Below are positions 47,581 through 64,000 of a stretch of 64,000 nucleotides of DNA, one piece after another. The DNA comes from Mesaphorura yosii. Taxonomy: Eukaryota > Arthropoda > Collembola > Poduromorpha > Tullbergiidae. The notes beneath the pieces are model-generated. The model did not search any database and had not been told where the DNA came from. It saw only the letters and a list, made by a program, of their open reading frames with translations. Both the position numbers and the translations under genes were made by a program. How positions within the stretch are numbered: the stretch's first letter is position 1; the number at the start of each line of letters is the position of its first letter. The DNA lies in assembly GCA_009869945.1 (NCBI GenBank), contig WIXG01000067.1, positions 62,001 to 126,000 on the forward strand. Direction: 5' to 3'.

Positions 47581-50500
47581 TCACGCATCCTTGTCTTTAT
47601 CTTTCCCAGCTGCTGAGCCTTGCATGTTCCACAATTTATGATAAAGTCCACCTTTCTGCAGGAGTTCGTTGTGAGTTCCAGATTCAGTCAATTTGCCGTT
47701 GCTGATTACAAGAATACAGTCTGAGTTTTGTATGGATGGTAGACGATGCGCAACTGCAATGAAATGGAAATTTGAGCATGATTTCATTCCACAAAGGAAC
47801 ATTGCAATTCAGGCCAAGATAACTTACTTGTGATCGAAGTTCGTCCAGAACTCGCGGTTTCCAGAGCAGCCTGGACCACCATTTCCGATTCCGTGTCTAA
47901 CGCAGACGTCGCCTCGTCAAGTAGGAGAAGTTTCGGATTGCGAATGAGAGCTCGAGCAATGGCCACTCGTTGCCTGCACAAATAAGCAATCAGTAGAATT
48001 TTTTGACATCAAGTTTAACAAAGACGAAAACCATACTTTTGACCCCCACTCAGCTGAGATCCGAGGTCTCCAACTCTGGTCTCGTATCCCTGTCAAACCC
48101 ATGAAAGATATTCAGGCTCAACTTATCCATTTGCAGGTAACGACATTAATTCCAAACTGCTAACCGCTGGCAACGAGCTGATGAATGAATGAATGTTGGC
48201 CATGCGAGCAGCTTTGATAATTTCATCCATGCTCAGTTCCCTTGTGTTGTCCCCGTACGCGATGTTCTCGCGCAGGGTCAAATCGAACAATGCTGGTTCT
48301 TGGGCCACGATGGCCATGTGCGATAACATCGAATTGACATTAAGGTCTTTGATGTTGTCTTTGTCCAATTTCTACACGAAATACAGAATGTATGAAGTTC
48401 AGCATTTCATTCACCGGTCCTTCGTTTCCAGCATCAACTTACCACTGATCCACTTATTGGATCGTAGAATCTCAAGATTAACTGAATGCAGGTTGATTTA
48501 CCCGAACTGCAAGACAGGGAAGATGATAAGGCTCGAAACATGCAAAGTCGGTAGGACATCAACAGCAATTATTTACCCTGATGGCCCGACAATCGCGACA
48601 GATTTGCCAGGTTGCACTGCGAACGATAAATTTCTCAAAATTGGTGCTGTCGGGCGTGTCGGGTAATGAAATCCAACTCCCTCAAAGGAGACTCTTCCAT
48701 CAACTTGTTTCTATCAACAGAAAATGAGACAGTATTAAATCAATGCACTCGCAACATGGGCACCATCACTCACAATCTGTTTTCCACAATTCGGCGACAA
48801 GTCAATCGTTGGCTGTCTGTCAAGCAATTTTACAATTCGGGCACCGGAAACTTTTGCCTTGTTATAGTTCGGTGCGAACGCCATCGTTTGCCCAACCCTG
48901 CACACGAAATTCAGTTTCAGTTTTAAGTATGACAACTGTTTAAAGTACCATCCTTTGACTTACATCATCGTTCCGAAAATCAAGGCTTCTGCGACCTTGA
49001 ACACTTTGTCGTAAGACTGATCGTCGTTTTTGATCAGGATCGTGCCGTAGTACATGACACAAGCGTACGCGAAAAGTGGAATAGATTGAGCAATCTAAAC
49101 GTGACAGATACAATTAAACACGAGTTCGACATGCATACAGCTACTAGTTTCTTACCCCGAACACAAGGCCCCGAATGTGAGCCTTTTTCATGTTTATTCT
49201 GTGAGTGTCAGTCAACCGATCCTCGTACATTTGCACAAACACTCTTTCTTTGCAAAGACTTGCTACGGTTCTGTCAGTGATTTTGGAAAATTGGAGTGAT
49301 ACAGTCAACACTGCACTTTAACTCTTTAACGATGAAAGTGAGTACCTTATGTTGGAAACAGCCTCCACTGCCAGTTTCGACCCGTCTTCTACAGCCTTCT
49401 TCTCTCCGATATTCTGGCCGGTCATGAATTTACCTTCGAAGTAAGTCGCAAATAGAACGATGGGCACGAACGCCAGCGCAACCGCTGCCAACTTTGGAAG
49501 CTGGTACATCGCCATTGCACAGCATCCCACGATTGTGGCCACTGCCTGGACCAAACTTCCGATCCTGCTTCCTGTTGCCTAATAGCAAATGTTCATTAAG
49601 CATACACGACTTTCAACTTAATATTATTAATCCTCTTTACCCCATTAACGCTAGCTGCATCTCCAGAAAGCCTCGAGCACAATGCACCGATGCTTCTGCT
49701 GGGATCGTCAAACCATCCCATTTCTTGGTTCAACATGGCTGCGAAGCTCAATTTTCTCAGCCTCAGTGTTAAGGCCTCGCCCGAAAACGTGAACGCAAAC
49801 ACTTGGATGAATTGAGAGACTCCGGCCAGGATTCCGATGCCAAGAAACAAAATCGCTAGGAAGTCGGACATTTCACGAGCCTTTTCGTCGGATTTACTCA
49901 ACGCCAGAAGATATTCACCAAAGATCAGAGCGTAAAATGGAAGAATGCATCCTTGGACGATGGCCATCAGTGTACCCATTATGATGTACTTAATTTCAGG
50001 CATGTTGTAGCCGAGAAGACGTCTTACTGGCGCCTCCTTCGCCAGCTCGGCTTCCTGAAATAATTTCATCGCTGTTATTTGACAGTTTTCAATTATTAGA
50101 ATCCAAATTCGAATTACATCGAGTGAGTCTTCAGACAGTGCGGGAATGTAGGGCATAATTTCTTCATCCTCCGGAATGCTTTTACTTCTGGATCTTAAGA
50201 ACGAAACTTTTCGTTCCAGTTTCTCCTTGCCCCCTGCAACATCCGTCTCTTCGTCTTCGTCGCTATTTTCCTCAGACTCGCGCGCGTGCATTTGCGTCGT
50301 GACAAGTTGATAGTACAAACCCTTCCTCTCCAGCAGCTCGGCATGTGTACCGATTTCTTCAACCTTGTTTCGAACGAAAGTCAAACGTACAGTTGTGAAC
50401 AATTGCAATTTACAAAACCGTCTCCACTTACTTGGCCGTTATTAATTGAAACAATCATGTCGGCTGCTCGAATTGTAGACAGACGGTGGGCCACGATGAG

Positions 50501-53500
50501 GGTCGTTCTTCCTATCCTGGCGTTATCCAATGCAGCTTGAACAATGCTTTCACTTTGTGTGTCGAGCGCAGACGTGGCCTCATCTAAAAGCAAAATTACT
50601 GGACGCCTAACCAAGGCCCGTGCAATCGCCACTCTTTGCTTTTGGCCACCACTCAATTGGGCTCCTGAAAAGCAAAGATTAACGCTTAACAATGCTTAAA
50701 GAATACTCAATCCGTTCCTTTTACCTCTGTCGCCAACCAAAGTATCATAACCCTGAGTAAAAGAGACGGAGGCACAGGTTAAACAATGTGCAAAAGTTGA
50801 TGAGTCATGTTTTCTCTTACGTTTGGCAATTTCGAAATGAACGCATGAGCATTTGATAACCGGCAAGCTTCCTCGATTTCCTCATGTGAAACTCCCTCTC
50901 GGCCATACTGAATGTTCGCACGAATTGTTGTGTTGAACAGAACCGGCTCCTGGCTAACGACGCCAATTTGAGATCGAAGCCAGCCAATGTTCAAGTCTGT
51001 GATGCCCTGATCGTCTAGGCTTATCTGCCACCAAAAGAAGTAGGTTGTGTCACACTTCACAGTAACTAAAAGCTTTACAGCCAACTTACTTTTCCTTTAA
51101 CTGGGTCATAAAATCTTTGGAGTAATTGAAGTGCCTGTAAATTTGCAAATTATGAAATTACCACTTGGAAGGGGCAGGCATGCAAGGCATGTTTTCTAAT
51201 CTACCGTGCTTTTTCCGCATCCGCTGTGTCCCACCAGTGCAACAGTTTGCCCAGGCTGGATGGTCAGGTTGAATCCTTTCATTACCTACGAGAAAGGCTC
51301 GTTAACTCCAGCTTCGAACTTATCATGGGTACAAGGGTTTGAGAATCGTTTACCTGCACATCAACTCGGGAAGGATAGCTGAAGTGAACGTCCTTAAACT
51401 CAATTAGTCCACGCGGCTTTGTGTCCGGCTTCTTTCCTGCGTCCGAGTAGGAGTCAATTTCTGGAACTCTGAAAACAGGAAACGGGCGCTTTAAGAGTTT
51501 TCTTTTCGTTGAAGGAATTTTTAGCAACTCTCACTTGCCTGTCAATAACGTTATAAATGCCACCCGCAGCTCCTCTTCCATTTGCAAAAGCTTCAAAGTA
51601 CGACGCAGATTGCCCGATGTTGAATGCACCCATCAAAACCTGGAGAGAATACGCTGATTAAAATGATTCAATCCTGCGTTACTTCGCTAGACAATTCGGT
51701 ATGTATTACCGAGAAGAAAACGATCAGGAGATTATCGGCTCCGTACTCAACGTCTTCTCCTTTGCAATATTTCGGACGATCATCAATGATTAACTTTGTT
51801 CCGTACCAAAAGGCCAGCGCATAACTTGCGTAAATGATAAACCACATGAGACCAACGCCGACTCCCGAAATCAGACCGCGTTTCTTTCCAGCAGATTCAG
51901 CAATAGAAAGTCCTTCTGAGTATCTTGCAATCTCTTTGTTCTGTCCACCGAACGCCTTCACTGTACGAATATTTGTAATCGCTTCTTCGACAACCTTGCC
52001 GGCCTTTGCGTAGGAGCCCTGCTCGTCCGTCGTGAGCTTCGACTGAATTGATGCCACGATCCCTGTCGCAAGCGCCAAGACAGGAGCTGAGCTGAGAACC
52101 ACGAGGGTTAGCTTCCAGCCATGGTAGAAGGCGGTGCCCAGCGAGAGCAATGAGACGGCCATGAAGAATATGCAAAGCCCGAGTTTCTCGCCTGTCGCTT
52201 CTTGAATCTTCATCAAATCTCTGGAAGACGACACGCAACTAAGTAAACGATCTCATCTTCCTCGAAATCGACCCTTTCGACTTACTCTGCAATGCGACTG
52301 ACAAAGTTCTTGTCGGTGACGGTGTCATACCAGGCAACATTTTGTCTGAGCAAAGCCTGGAGATACAATTTCCGAACTCTGTGAACCTGGTTTTCGGAAA
52401 CCGTGTTGAAGCATGTGATGAATGTATAAATGAGCAAGAGCGTCCCGATTCCCAAGAACAGCATGTACAAGGCGAATTTTCCAACATCGTCCACGAGTTT
52501 GCTGGAAATAGAAAGACGAGAACATATTACGCTTAAATTTCTTCTATCTGCCTGCATTTTTACACTAATTAGACTTGGAAGGCAAGCAACCGCACAGACA
52601 AAGGAAGGTTTATTCCTTAACCTGGAAGCTACGCTTGCAAAAACTCCAGCAGTGATGACTCAATCCAGAAGAATCATCACCGGCTGGCTCCGCGTCAAAC
52701 TTCGACTTCGATTTGCCAATACGCCAGTTACAATATCAAACTTCAAAATCAAAGCCAAGGTCTCAAGAAACAATCTAAAATCTAAAGGTGTGCAATGTGC
52801 ACCCTATAACACAAATGTTGTGGGGCAACTTGACACTCTGGTGTCGGACGCCAATTATTTCAAAATTTTGCACTCCAGATATATTAATTCAACACGTCAG
52901 AATCAGATGAGTCAGAACTTTACTGATTAATAGTCCGTCCTTTCAAATGAAATTGATTTTAAGTATATTGATCAGTTTAGGATAAAATCCATGCTCAAAA
53001 AGATCAACGGCGCAAGAAATATCCTAGTGATTATATTCTAAAATCCTGCTCATTTTCCTTGTGAACAAAAAGTCCGATTATAATCCAAGATCAGAATGAT
53101 CAGAAAGATCACCGTGGTTGAAACGTATCAATGGATCGGTCTACAAACACAAGGCACATGTTCTCATTCTATTTTAAGATCTCAAATTTTCCTCAGTCTC
53201 AAATTAGATCATTGATTATGAGCACACTTTGCATTGTTTACGAATAAACGAAACGAATCGCAGCTCACGACGACGTGAATCATCATGTACGATGTGCAGT
53301 CACTTTTGCGAGCTTACCAAAAACGTTGAATGTGTGAATCTCGCATGTGCAAATAATTACGTAACAGGTAACACTTAAGCCTCATAAGCATATCTTTAGC
53401 TTCACAGGCCAGCCCCGACCGTTCAACCTCGTCAAATATTCACACTTCATCATCTTTTGTCTCAAATCATGTCGATTCATGTTCTAGTTTTCGCTCTCAT

Positions 53501-54435
53501 CCTGACTCTGGTATTTCACGTTAATCTTGCATCGCAGGTATGAATCAAAGGCGTCACTTACTCCAACATGTCCTCCGGACTGATGGTAACGGGCTCCGGA
53601 TCACCGGGCATTGTCACGTTGTACTTATCACAAATCTCCGAGACGTCCGTCCCAGACTGGACCATCGTATCGGTGATGTTACCAAAGAGAATGACCATGG
53701 CTGGAGTGCAGCAGCCTGCAATTGCGGCGCTGGCGAGTCCAAGAAAGAGTAAGAAATTGTCGAGCGTTGTCGTGTAGCGAAACTATTAAAATTCACTCAT
53801 TAAGAAGGCGATTTGCATTCATTGCGCAGTGCATAAACCATTTGCAAGCTTACAAGAGCAAAATATGAAACCGGTGGAACTGCGGGCAGGTCTTTGTCTT
53901 TCTTCTCTTTCTTCTTTTCCTTCTTGCCTTTCTTTTTGCTCTTTTCCGCGTCGTCTTTAATGATTCCATTTGGTTCAGTGTGTCTGCATTAAAACATTCA
54001 AATTAAGCTGGATTAACTTCTTGTACCAATTTCTCGCTACGCTTATTCCATTCCGTTCAATTCGCGTGCGTCCTTCGATGGACAGACGGCGGACTATGAT
54101 CTGAACTTGACATTGTCTGAAACGGATTTGCTTGCTTCGATTAATTAATTTAAACTAGGGAAGAAAAGAAAAGAAGTCTGCTTCAATAAGCAACGATGAG
54201 CGCAAGGTCCAAAATTGGTCCGAATAAAATAATGCATCACTGACGTGAGAGTTGACAATGTCAATGCCAACGCTAGAGGATGGATCTATCATCTATCTAG
54301 TACGGTCGTATAGCAACACTTCAAGAAGACTTACATAGCCTTAGTGTCACCGAATCCATCTGGTATTGACTTGTACATCCCGTTGCCTCCCACGACTCCG
54401 TCACTGTCCTCAAGATTAATGTCCTTCTGGCTCAT
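47581..54435 (-). CDS. ABCB full transporter (P-glycoprotein / multidrug-resistance type)
   Basis: A many-exon gene with TMD1-NBD1-linker-TMD2-NBD2 order, about 1,250-1,300 residues by my estimate. Exon 1 (54435-54335) begins [13 protein letters not shown]. Exon 2 is Lys-rich ([18 protein letters not shown]), then TMD1 starts ([19 protein letters not shown]). NBD1 has Walker [10 protein letters not shown] near 51205-51232, Q-loop [14 protein letters not shown], signature LSGGQKQR and Walker [14 protein letters not shown] near 50590-50665. A charged linker (about 50160-50290) precedes TMD2. NBD2 has Walker A GPSGSGKST split by an intron (about 48500-48590), [19 protein letters not shown] and [12 protein letters not shown]. 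All catalytic motifs of both sites are present, so I expect an active ATP-driven exporter in the plasma membrane. It belongs to the ABCB1-like group rather than half-transporters. The H-loop is [12 protein letters not shown] (His kept). Confidence 0.93.
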
Positions 54436-56583
54436 GTCTTAAGGTAGACTTAAGCGTTAAGTTGACAGTTAAGCCTGTAACACAAACAGTCAGTCAATCA
54501 TTTAAAATGTGGGCGAAAGTTCCACGTGCTTAATTGTCATTCTATAGTTTCCAGCGTGTCAAGCTAGCGCATTTTTAAATGTGAAAATGCGATGCTGGCA
54601 GAATAGTACCGTTATCGTTGTATTGTTTATTTATTAACCTCGATTTCTCGATGATCAACTTACACTGATGCAATCACAACAAAAACTATTTCGCCTTCAC
54701 TTGGGATGAGATTCTGAGTTCCTTATGAATATTCTTGCGAAAAACTTCGCAGATTCACTGGAATAATAAAGTTTGCTTCAGAGACAGCCAAATTCTGAAA
54801 ATTGTTGTTTAAACCAGCTTCGAAGTCAGAAGCAGACTGACGTCCGAAACCATGCGACAAGTGCTTTTTAACCGTGGGCAAACTGAGAAAGCAACGAAAT
54901 GCTGTGCCACTGCTGCGCTCAGAAATCGTTTCGAGTTATTAATAACAGTGCATTTACTGGAACCATTGCAGCGGCAGCAATAGTTAGGACAGAGTTCTTC
55001 GGACCAGCATGGCAGAAGCGGTAAACGTTATATACAACGTTCGGTAGCGTGGAGGACGCAATTACAGTGGGATTGGAGAGAGGTGTAAAAAATTTGCACA
55101 ACACTGCTATGGCCAAGTACCGACAGCGAACGCTGTACCTTTGGTGCGTATGATAATGAAATACGGCATACGACACACATTGCATCGATTCTCAAGTGTG
55201 GAAAGTCGCCAAAACGGACTTCATTCGTAAACATGTCACGACACGATAACGTTTTGCCATTTTACCGACAAGATCACTTCGTCTTTGTTGTAAAAATTAT
55301 TTTGCATGGTGAACTGCAAACAATCGAGTCCAACGCCTCAAATAATTAACGCACAAAGAGCTTGCGTTTTCAATATTGAGTTCAAATTGTCTTTCCAAAT
55401 CTGACTGGATTTTCAGCTGCGTTTCTGTTTCATGGATTGATAATTGTTCTACGGTTCTGATTAAGCGCCGTAAATTGGAGCAGGCTAGTGACTGGACGGG
55501 GACGTGTGGAGTACGTTATCAGAACGTTGGCTGATTACAAAGTTCGTCCTCGATTCCTGGCTGCTTTTCAAAGCTTTTCAAGAGCTATAAGCAAACCTGA
55601 ATGAGCATTGAATAGAAGAGCATAATTGCATAACTTTGGTGAAGCCCAGCCAGTGTCGGATTAGCAATTGAAACCTAGACGCACATGTCCGATAGTGATT
55701 GCCGCATGGAAAATTTAAAGCCCAGAATTTGCACTCTTTGTAATCCAATTACGGGTGGACTTGTTGACTTTGATAAGCGTGTCTACATAAGTAATTTTAG
55801 CCGCAGCACAATCCAATATGCATTTGTGAGTATAATCATTCCGACATCGTCTGACGTATATTTAGGAGACGTGACCAACTTCACGGCAGAATGAATTCCT
55901 TTTCAATAGGATCCGTCAATAATGAATGAAGAGCTTATCCAATTTAGAATCAGGAACCAAGTTTCTATTTACCAATTTGCCCAATGAAACCAGGTTTCTT
56001 TCCATGTTTCGCATCAACGTACCTTGAAGTCACCAAATCACTTCGTGTCCTGGAACTGGATAATCAATTCACATAGTGCAGATGAGTTGACCTTTCAGGA
56101 GGTGGTAAGTGGTGAGGTGTGGAGATGAAGGTCAAGTCAAGGCATTACCTTCCGATTATAGATTGCTGACCTGTTGAAGCGATTATTTGTTATGCTGTTG
56201 TAATCTGTATCCTCTTCGCTTTCTCCGCTGTACGCAGCAATGCAAATGCCGTGTTATTCTACAAGATCTGTCCGCATTCTGCTGTATTGCGTTGGTTGAA
56301 AACGAATGTTATTGGGTTGCACTTAAATGTCAAACCGATATCAATTTAATTCAATTTGGACACGGCACTTTTAAGAACTCTGCTGTCGCAGAAGAAATGA
56401 GTACGCAATACTCTTCACAAAGCCGATAGGCAAGGATTTGGTTTCGTTTACATTTCTTGCTAATAAACCATGCAGAAACATGAAGGTCAGGCAGTCAAAT
56501 TAAATCCTTCCAATAACAACGCCAATTCTTTTATTCATTTTGAAACATGAATACCATTAAAAGATGATGATTCCAGTTCGGGG
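54436..56583. other. Intergenic between ABCB (5') and BBS5 (3')
   Basis: About 2.1 kb. It holds the ABCB promoter and 5' UTR and the short BBS5 3' UTR (minus-strand AATAAA at 56535-56530). Small open frames at 54919-55234 and 55685-55894 have no splice or composition support. Confidence 0.5.
56530..56535 (-). terminator. BBS5 poly(A) signal
   Basis: Minus-strand AATAAA 49 nt downstream of the BBS5 stop codon. Confidence 0.6.
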
Positions 56584-58632
56584 TTACGAGGAAGGAATTA
56601 CTTCCCAAAGCGACTGCAGCGTGAACCCATCTTTTGGTTTCTCAATGGCCAGGCCCAACTCCTCATTGTACACAATTTCCAGCGGTTTCTCCCGTCTCCC
56701 ACTACCGCTGTGATGACCATCCGCAAAGTATGCAGCAAATGCATCTGATGCTAGCTCCGGATTATTGTCTACCTCGTCCACATCATCAGTGATTGCTGCG
56801 TTCAAACGATACTGCTTCTCCTGCTCGCTTTCTTGGTCCAGCGTCTGTGAATTTCACACAAATGTTAAAGGCTGTGAAGAGATATGCATTTTCAGCGGTT
56901 CTTAGTTGCTAATTGCTTACATCCGGATTAAAGTCAACTCCATAAATGGGGTGCTGGAGAAACGCTTCCTGGATGGACATCAGCATTTTGTACGCGGCAA
57001 GCAGGCGTTCCTTCGGATCAATTCGAAATCCAAGAATGTAACTGCCTCCGGTCTCACACGTCTCGATCACGAGCGCCTTTCCGAATTTGGAGTCTCGAAC
57101 TTTGATCTGTAACGGAACGGAGAAAGCAATCTTAACTCACTTGACACGGCAAATGCACAATAACTAAGCCCATGTGAAAAACTCACATTCCCGATTTGGA
57201 GAAATGGAATTGACGCGTTGAAGAGTTCATTTGTAGCCGCGTACCAGACGACCCGAATGTTCGTGATGAAGAATGAGCCCAAGTTTCCCTGAAAGCGAAG
57301 GGTTTCTCTGATTGGTTGCTCGCTACTGACAAAGTAGTCGCATATATGCTTTCACACGTACTTGATCACTCGACAGATTCCAGACTCCATTGATTTGGTC
57401 AACAATGTGTTCTTGCGACAGCATTTGCAATTTCTTTCCAATGACTGTCATGGCGCTTCGCATTTTGATTTCACGGTAAAGTTTCGAGTGCGTGTACGCT
57501 CTGCAAGAATTTAATTTCGACCTAAATATTTGGTCCCTGGACCTCTATTTATGAAGATTCCTTCATCCAAAGATGTCAAGCCTTCTCCGGCTCAGAAGAT
57601 TCGAGCCGTCTTACCTTTGGACGCCAATGACGACAGGAAAGAGTCGATTATGGTCGAGCACCAAATTGGTAAAAATGAATTCGTATCGTGAAGTCTTTGT
57701 TTTAGCCAGAATATGAAGGGATTCAGTGAGCCCTCTCAATTTCTTCAGAATAGAATGTTTTTCGTAATTATTAAACTGGTGGTGGATACGAGAGAGACAC
57801 GACACAGACGGAGAGTAAATCCAAAAGAAGAAATAAATTAAAGCAGAATTAAGCTAAGCTTTCAGCAAGCAACCAGTACGAATAAAAGATCAAATGTAGT
57901 AGAAATACTTCTAAATACCAAATACCAATAAATGAGGCAGGCGGTAGGCGAGAGTTCAACCATGCTTTATCTCATGCTATTTGCTAAATTAAAACTAAAT
58001 GCCAGGCGTAAGGACTAAATGCTCATCCCAACTTAGCGTTATTACTCCGTTGCATTTTGCTAATCAACTGCCAAATACAAATTTTACCAACTTTCAGCCA
58101 TAGCACAGCTTAGTCAATTTGTTCAATTTGCTGCCGCTGCATACATAACTACTAACTTAACATTGACATCTTAATCACACCAAAAATCCTTCAACACTTC
58201 AACTGCACTGAACACAGTAACTGTTTGTCGACTTACCGAGGCAGCAGATTTGATGTTTATCGACGTAATTGGATTGTACCCGATTGCTGCCAAGTATTTG
58301 CAAACATCAAATTACTTCATGGAGCAATTTAGACATATGCACAATGTCAGTAAACATTTACAGAGGTTGATCTTCGGGTACTTGTTTGACTGCCATATCA
58401 GCCTGAGATTAGTCACAATTAGTTTGCCTGGTTCTCCATTGTTGCCTTTTGTATCTTCAACTGGCTCGATGACTTCATAAATTCGTTCGCCAGAACAGGG
58501 CTTCAGATACCTACAAATTTCAGCCTCGAATCACATAAGGGCACTTCACGAAGAGAAACGAAGCTGAACTCACCTGGTCATCAGGTCAAATCGAATGTCG
58601 TTGTCGTACCACGCCAAACTTCCAACAGGCAT
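56584..58632 (-). CDS. BBS5: Bardet-Biedl syndrome 5 protein (BBSome subunit)
   Basis: BBS5 is the phosphoinositide-binding subunit of the BBSome, which moves membrane proteins into and out of cilia. Exons run from ATG 58632 ([18 protein letters not shown]) through [21 protein letters not shown], the first PH-like repeat ([20 protein letters not shown], then [12 protein letters not shown]), [17 protein letters not shown], the second repeat ([20 protein letters not shown] and [11 protein letters not shown]) and the C-terminal AFAAYFADG and [21 protein letters not shown]. Both DM16/PH-like repeats and the terminal motif characteristic of the family are visible, so the gene looks complete at about 340-350 residues. 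Its presence implies cilia. It lies 314 bp downstream of XYLB on the same strand. Confidence 0.95.
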
Positions 58633-58946
58633 TTTTTCACGATCAGCCAAAGTTATAATTTTAAAATTAAAACAGCTAACTCGCCTTGTCACCCAAGCTC
58701 CTTTAGCACAGATCCCTAAAAGTTCGCTCGTATACATATCTCAAGTGAATATTGCCAAATACGCAACATCGCAAAAGTTTGTTGTGTTTTTATCGCGCAG
58801 CAGCTTAGCGACGACGACGACGGCGAAGAAGGAACGAAACTTTCGCCTGTATGACTTGCCTTGATTTGGTATGCAATCGTGCAAATCATCGCCATCATTC
58901 GTAGTAAGTTGTATATTTATTCAAAATATTGTCAGGATTTAAATAG
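58633..58946. other. Short XYLB-BBS5 spacer
   Basis: 314 bp between the XYLB stop and the BBS5 start, both on the minus strand. It contains the XYLB poly(A) signal (58921-58916) and must hold the BBS5 promoter. Confidence 0.55.
58916..58921 (-). terminator. XYLB poly(A) signal
   Basis: Minus-strand AATAAA 26 nt after the XYLB stop codon. Confidence 0.6.
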
Positions 58947-61818
<2,872 letters not shown>

Positions 61819-64000
61819 TTTCTCGAGTTGCTTTCCAATTGTACGCTGTTAACAAATTCAAGCAAGTGTCAGTCAGTCTCTCCCTATTCGCTTCTTCTCT
61901 GCCAATTAACTGATTGTCTCAATCAGAACTGCATTGGTATCACATTCGAGCTTCGATTTCGGTCTTCATGAGCACAAAACACAGCACAGATCGTAGAATA
62001 CTCAAGCTGGCACTGCACTGCAGCTCGTTGTGAAGTCTTCGCGTGTTGTGGTGTATTAATTCCTCATTGACTCATTTATCTAATGATGAAAACCATGAAC
62101 TATTAAGCCTCGTTCATGTTCCGTGTGTATTAATAAAGTCGAGAACTTCACTCGCTCAATAAAATTGAAGTCAGTCATGATAGTGTTAGTAAATAGTACG
62201 TGAACGCAACGTGTTCGACTTCAAGTTGATAAACCGTCAGTTCGACTCGGATTGTCTGCTGTCACTGTGTCAATGCTGTGCTGATGCTGATTCACGTTTA
62301 CGTTTACACGGTACTTTACTTAGCCCAGCCGTGCTAATGTTTCTCAGCGTTCACGTTCACTCTTACTTAACGTATTAGACTGCTTAGCGTGCAATCATTA
62401 TGGCATAAAAACTACAAAGCCTTATGAGTAGTGTAATTTATTGAAGGCCGACAATGAAATAAGCATGTATGACATCGTGTTATGTAAACCACGGACGGAG
62501 AAGGATTTGCACGAGTAATACACGGACGGACGTCGGTGGTCTGATCGACTGATGCGAGTTAATTGGAGACTGACCGCATCTGCCGCTGCTGCAGAGGCAA
62601 CTGTCAATTTGACGGATTATGATTAACTACGAACGCTTCTTTGAAGAGCCGTCTTCGAGCGTACGCGTTCTTTGGTCAATGGCTACTCGAGTTTCACTTC
62701 TGCGCACTACCTGCCTGCCAACACTGAGGCTACTGTAATTGCAGTTGCAAATGTAATTGTAACGGTCTCAAGCCAAGATGAACACGAAGTTGGTGAGCCA
62801 TTAAATCTAGGCCGTGTAATCTTCCTGTTCTGATGATGAATGCGAGCACTGCTGAGCTGCCGGTGGTGGGTTTTGAACAAAACAACAAAATTCTCACAAA
62901 ATGCGTCTTTTTAATGCGTAGCTTAAAAATTCCTCTGCAAACTGTAAACTAGACTTTTCTCATTGTTACGTGACTGAGGCTGTGGCCCAGCCGATTCGTT
63001 CAATTAGAGGAGTTTATGATGTATTTCTCTAGTTCCTTAACGTAAAACATTGTACTAAATGAAATATAACAATGGAGCCGAGTGGAGGAAAGTGAATCAC
63101 AACCACAGCCAGCAAAGATGAAATTGGAGGTGTACGTTTCACTTTGATTCACATCAAATGATCTCAACAAAACAAAGTCCGTCTAAAATCTACATCAGCA
63201 GCCAAATGTGTGTGAAGTCGAGTAGTTTGTTCTTTTGAGCACTTTAACGATGTAGTACTAATAAAATGGGCTAAGGCAAATAATGAGCGTGCATTGTTGA
63301 GCTCAACCGTACTCTCTCGTCTGTAAGCAGTGGGTGTAAGATTCTGGCCTGGCTCCCAACGAGACTCACGAATTTTGGTCATTACTTATTACGCACAATG
63401 CACTTAATTTATTCGAGAGAGAATCGAGATTACTTAAAATACCACTTCAGTACTGACAACACAAGTAAAGGCAGTTGTAAAAGTAAGCCAGACTCGAATA
63501 GGAAACAAAGGATGATGTCATAGCCATAACTCGAGTCGCGAAAAAGGGTTGAATCATGCCGATTTCAAGATTCTTGATGGTCTGATGGTCACGGCATGAC
63601 GGTGGGACTGTTTCTTACCTCTTTCAGCGCGACAGCAGGATATTGTTGCCTGCAATCGGTGGAGCGAAGAAAAGAAATCACTTTTACACTGTGCACATCA
63701 CGAAAATCCCAAATTCGTGTTCTGATCCTGCAGCAGCCGCGTCCTCAGAGGAAATGCACCCGCTAATGATCGAAAGTGTTGTAAATTCGAGTTGAAGTGG
63801 GTAATTTTTATTGTCACTTGATTGTCAATTGAAACCCTCTCGATGTATGCGGCGCAACTTGGCACACATTTGCGGCACTTTTTTTGTCACCAACTCGAGC
63901 AAATGAATCCAAAATGAGCTCAATTGCAACATACGCATGATGAGACCTCCCATTTATTGATTCTCGTGCTCACCCAGCTTGCAGCAGGTGATATTGAATT
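61819..64000. other. Intergenic to right edge
   Basis: The last 2.2 kb has the XYLB promoter at its left end and otherwise A/T-rich DNA with short unsupported open frames (for example at 62422-62607 and 63164-63382). No RNA gene, repeat array or exon with phased splice sites was recognised. Confidence 0.45.

Noticed and set aside
52430-52930. 166-residue plus-strand frame in the ABCB gene
   Set aside because: Its first part overlaps an ABCB exon in antisense and the rest is in an intron. No start context, domain or splice support.

Overview
This is nuclear DNA of an animal, most likely an ecdysozoan invertebrate. Genes are split by short GT-AG introns (about 60-500 bp), have AATAAA poly(A) signals and lie on both strands. 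The protein set is metazoan: TGF-beta ligand, MED14, RPRD1, SLBP, PCMTD1, BBS5, XYLB, ABCB. BBS5 implies that the animal has cilia, at least sensory ones. The sequence does not fix the phylum; an arthropod or related group is a guess from the LolA-like protein, the glycine-rich secreted protein and the AK duplication. There is no prokaryotic operon, CRISPR array, recognisable transposon or virus.

Layout. Positions 1-9642 are nearly gene-free, apart from a probable first exon of a secreted protein running off the left edge (245-634, -). At 9643-11713 two adenylate kinase genes with identical exon sizes sit head to head; the plus-strand copy has lost its P-loop lysine. Next come a four-helix TMEM272-like membrane protein (12235-13167, +), a low-complexity secreted protein (14359-15757, +) and a striking intronless gene (16061-19318, +) that joins a divergent 14-3-3 domain to about 800 residues of acidic tail. 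A multi-exon LolA-like glycoprotein gene (19966-25127, +) has two alternative last exons, one soluble and one membrane-anchored. A small glycine-rich secreted gene (22707-23179, -) is nested between them.

After about 2 kb without genes come SLBP (27185-28148, -), a divergent TGF-beta ligand (30110-33260, +), MED14 (33723-39617, -), RPRD1 (40576-42206, +), an unrecognised 174-residue coiled-coil protein (42372-42961, -), PCMTD1 (44242-46501, +), an ABCB/P-glycoprotein full transporter (47581-54435, -), BBS5 (56584-58632, -) and xylulokinase XYLB (58947-61818, -). The last 2.2 kb shows no gene.

Most genes are unrelated housekeeping or signalling loci. Three (MED14, RPRD1, SLBP) act in RNA polymerase II transcription or mRNA 3' processing, but their adjacency need not be functional. 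The features most worth follow-up are the 14-3-3/acidic-tail fusion, the AK pseudoenzyme in an inverted pair, the soluble/anchored exon choice, the PCMTD1 homologue with a very widely split SOCS box, and the TGF-beta ligand without the usual interchain cysteine. Exon borders were set by reading splice sites and phase by eye. Where a junction is unresolved the entry says so.
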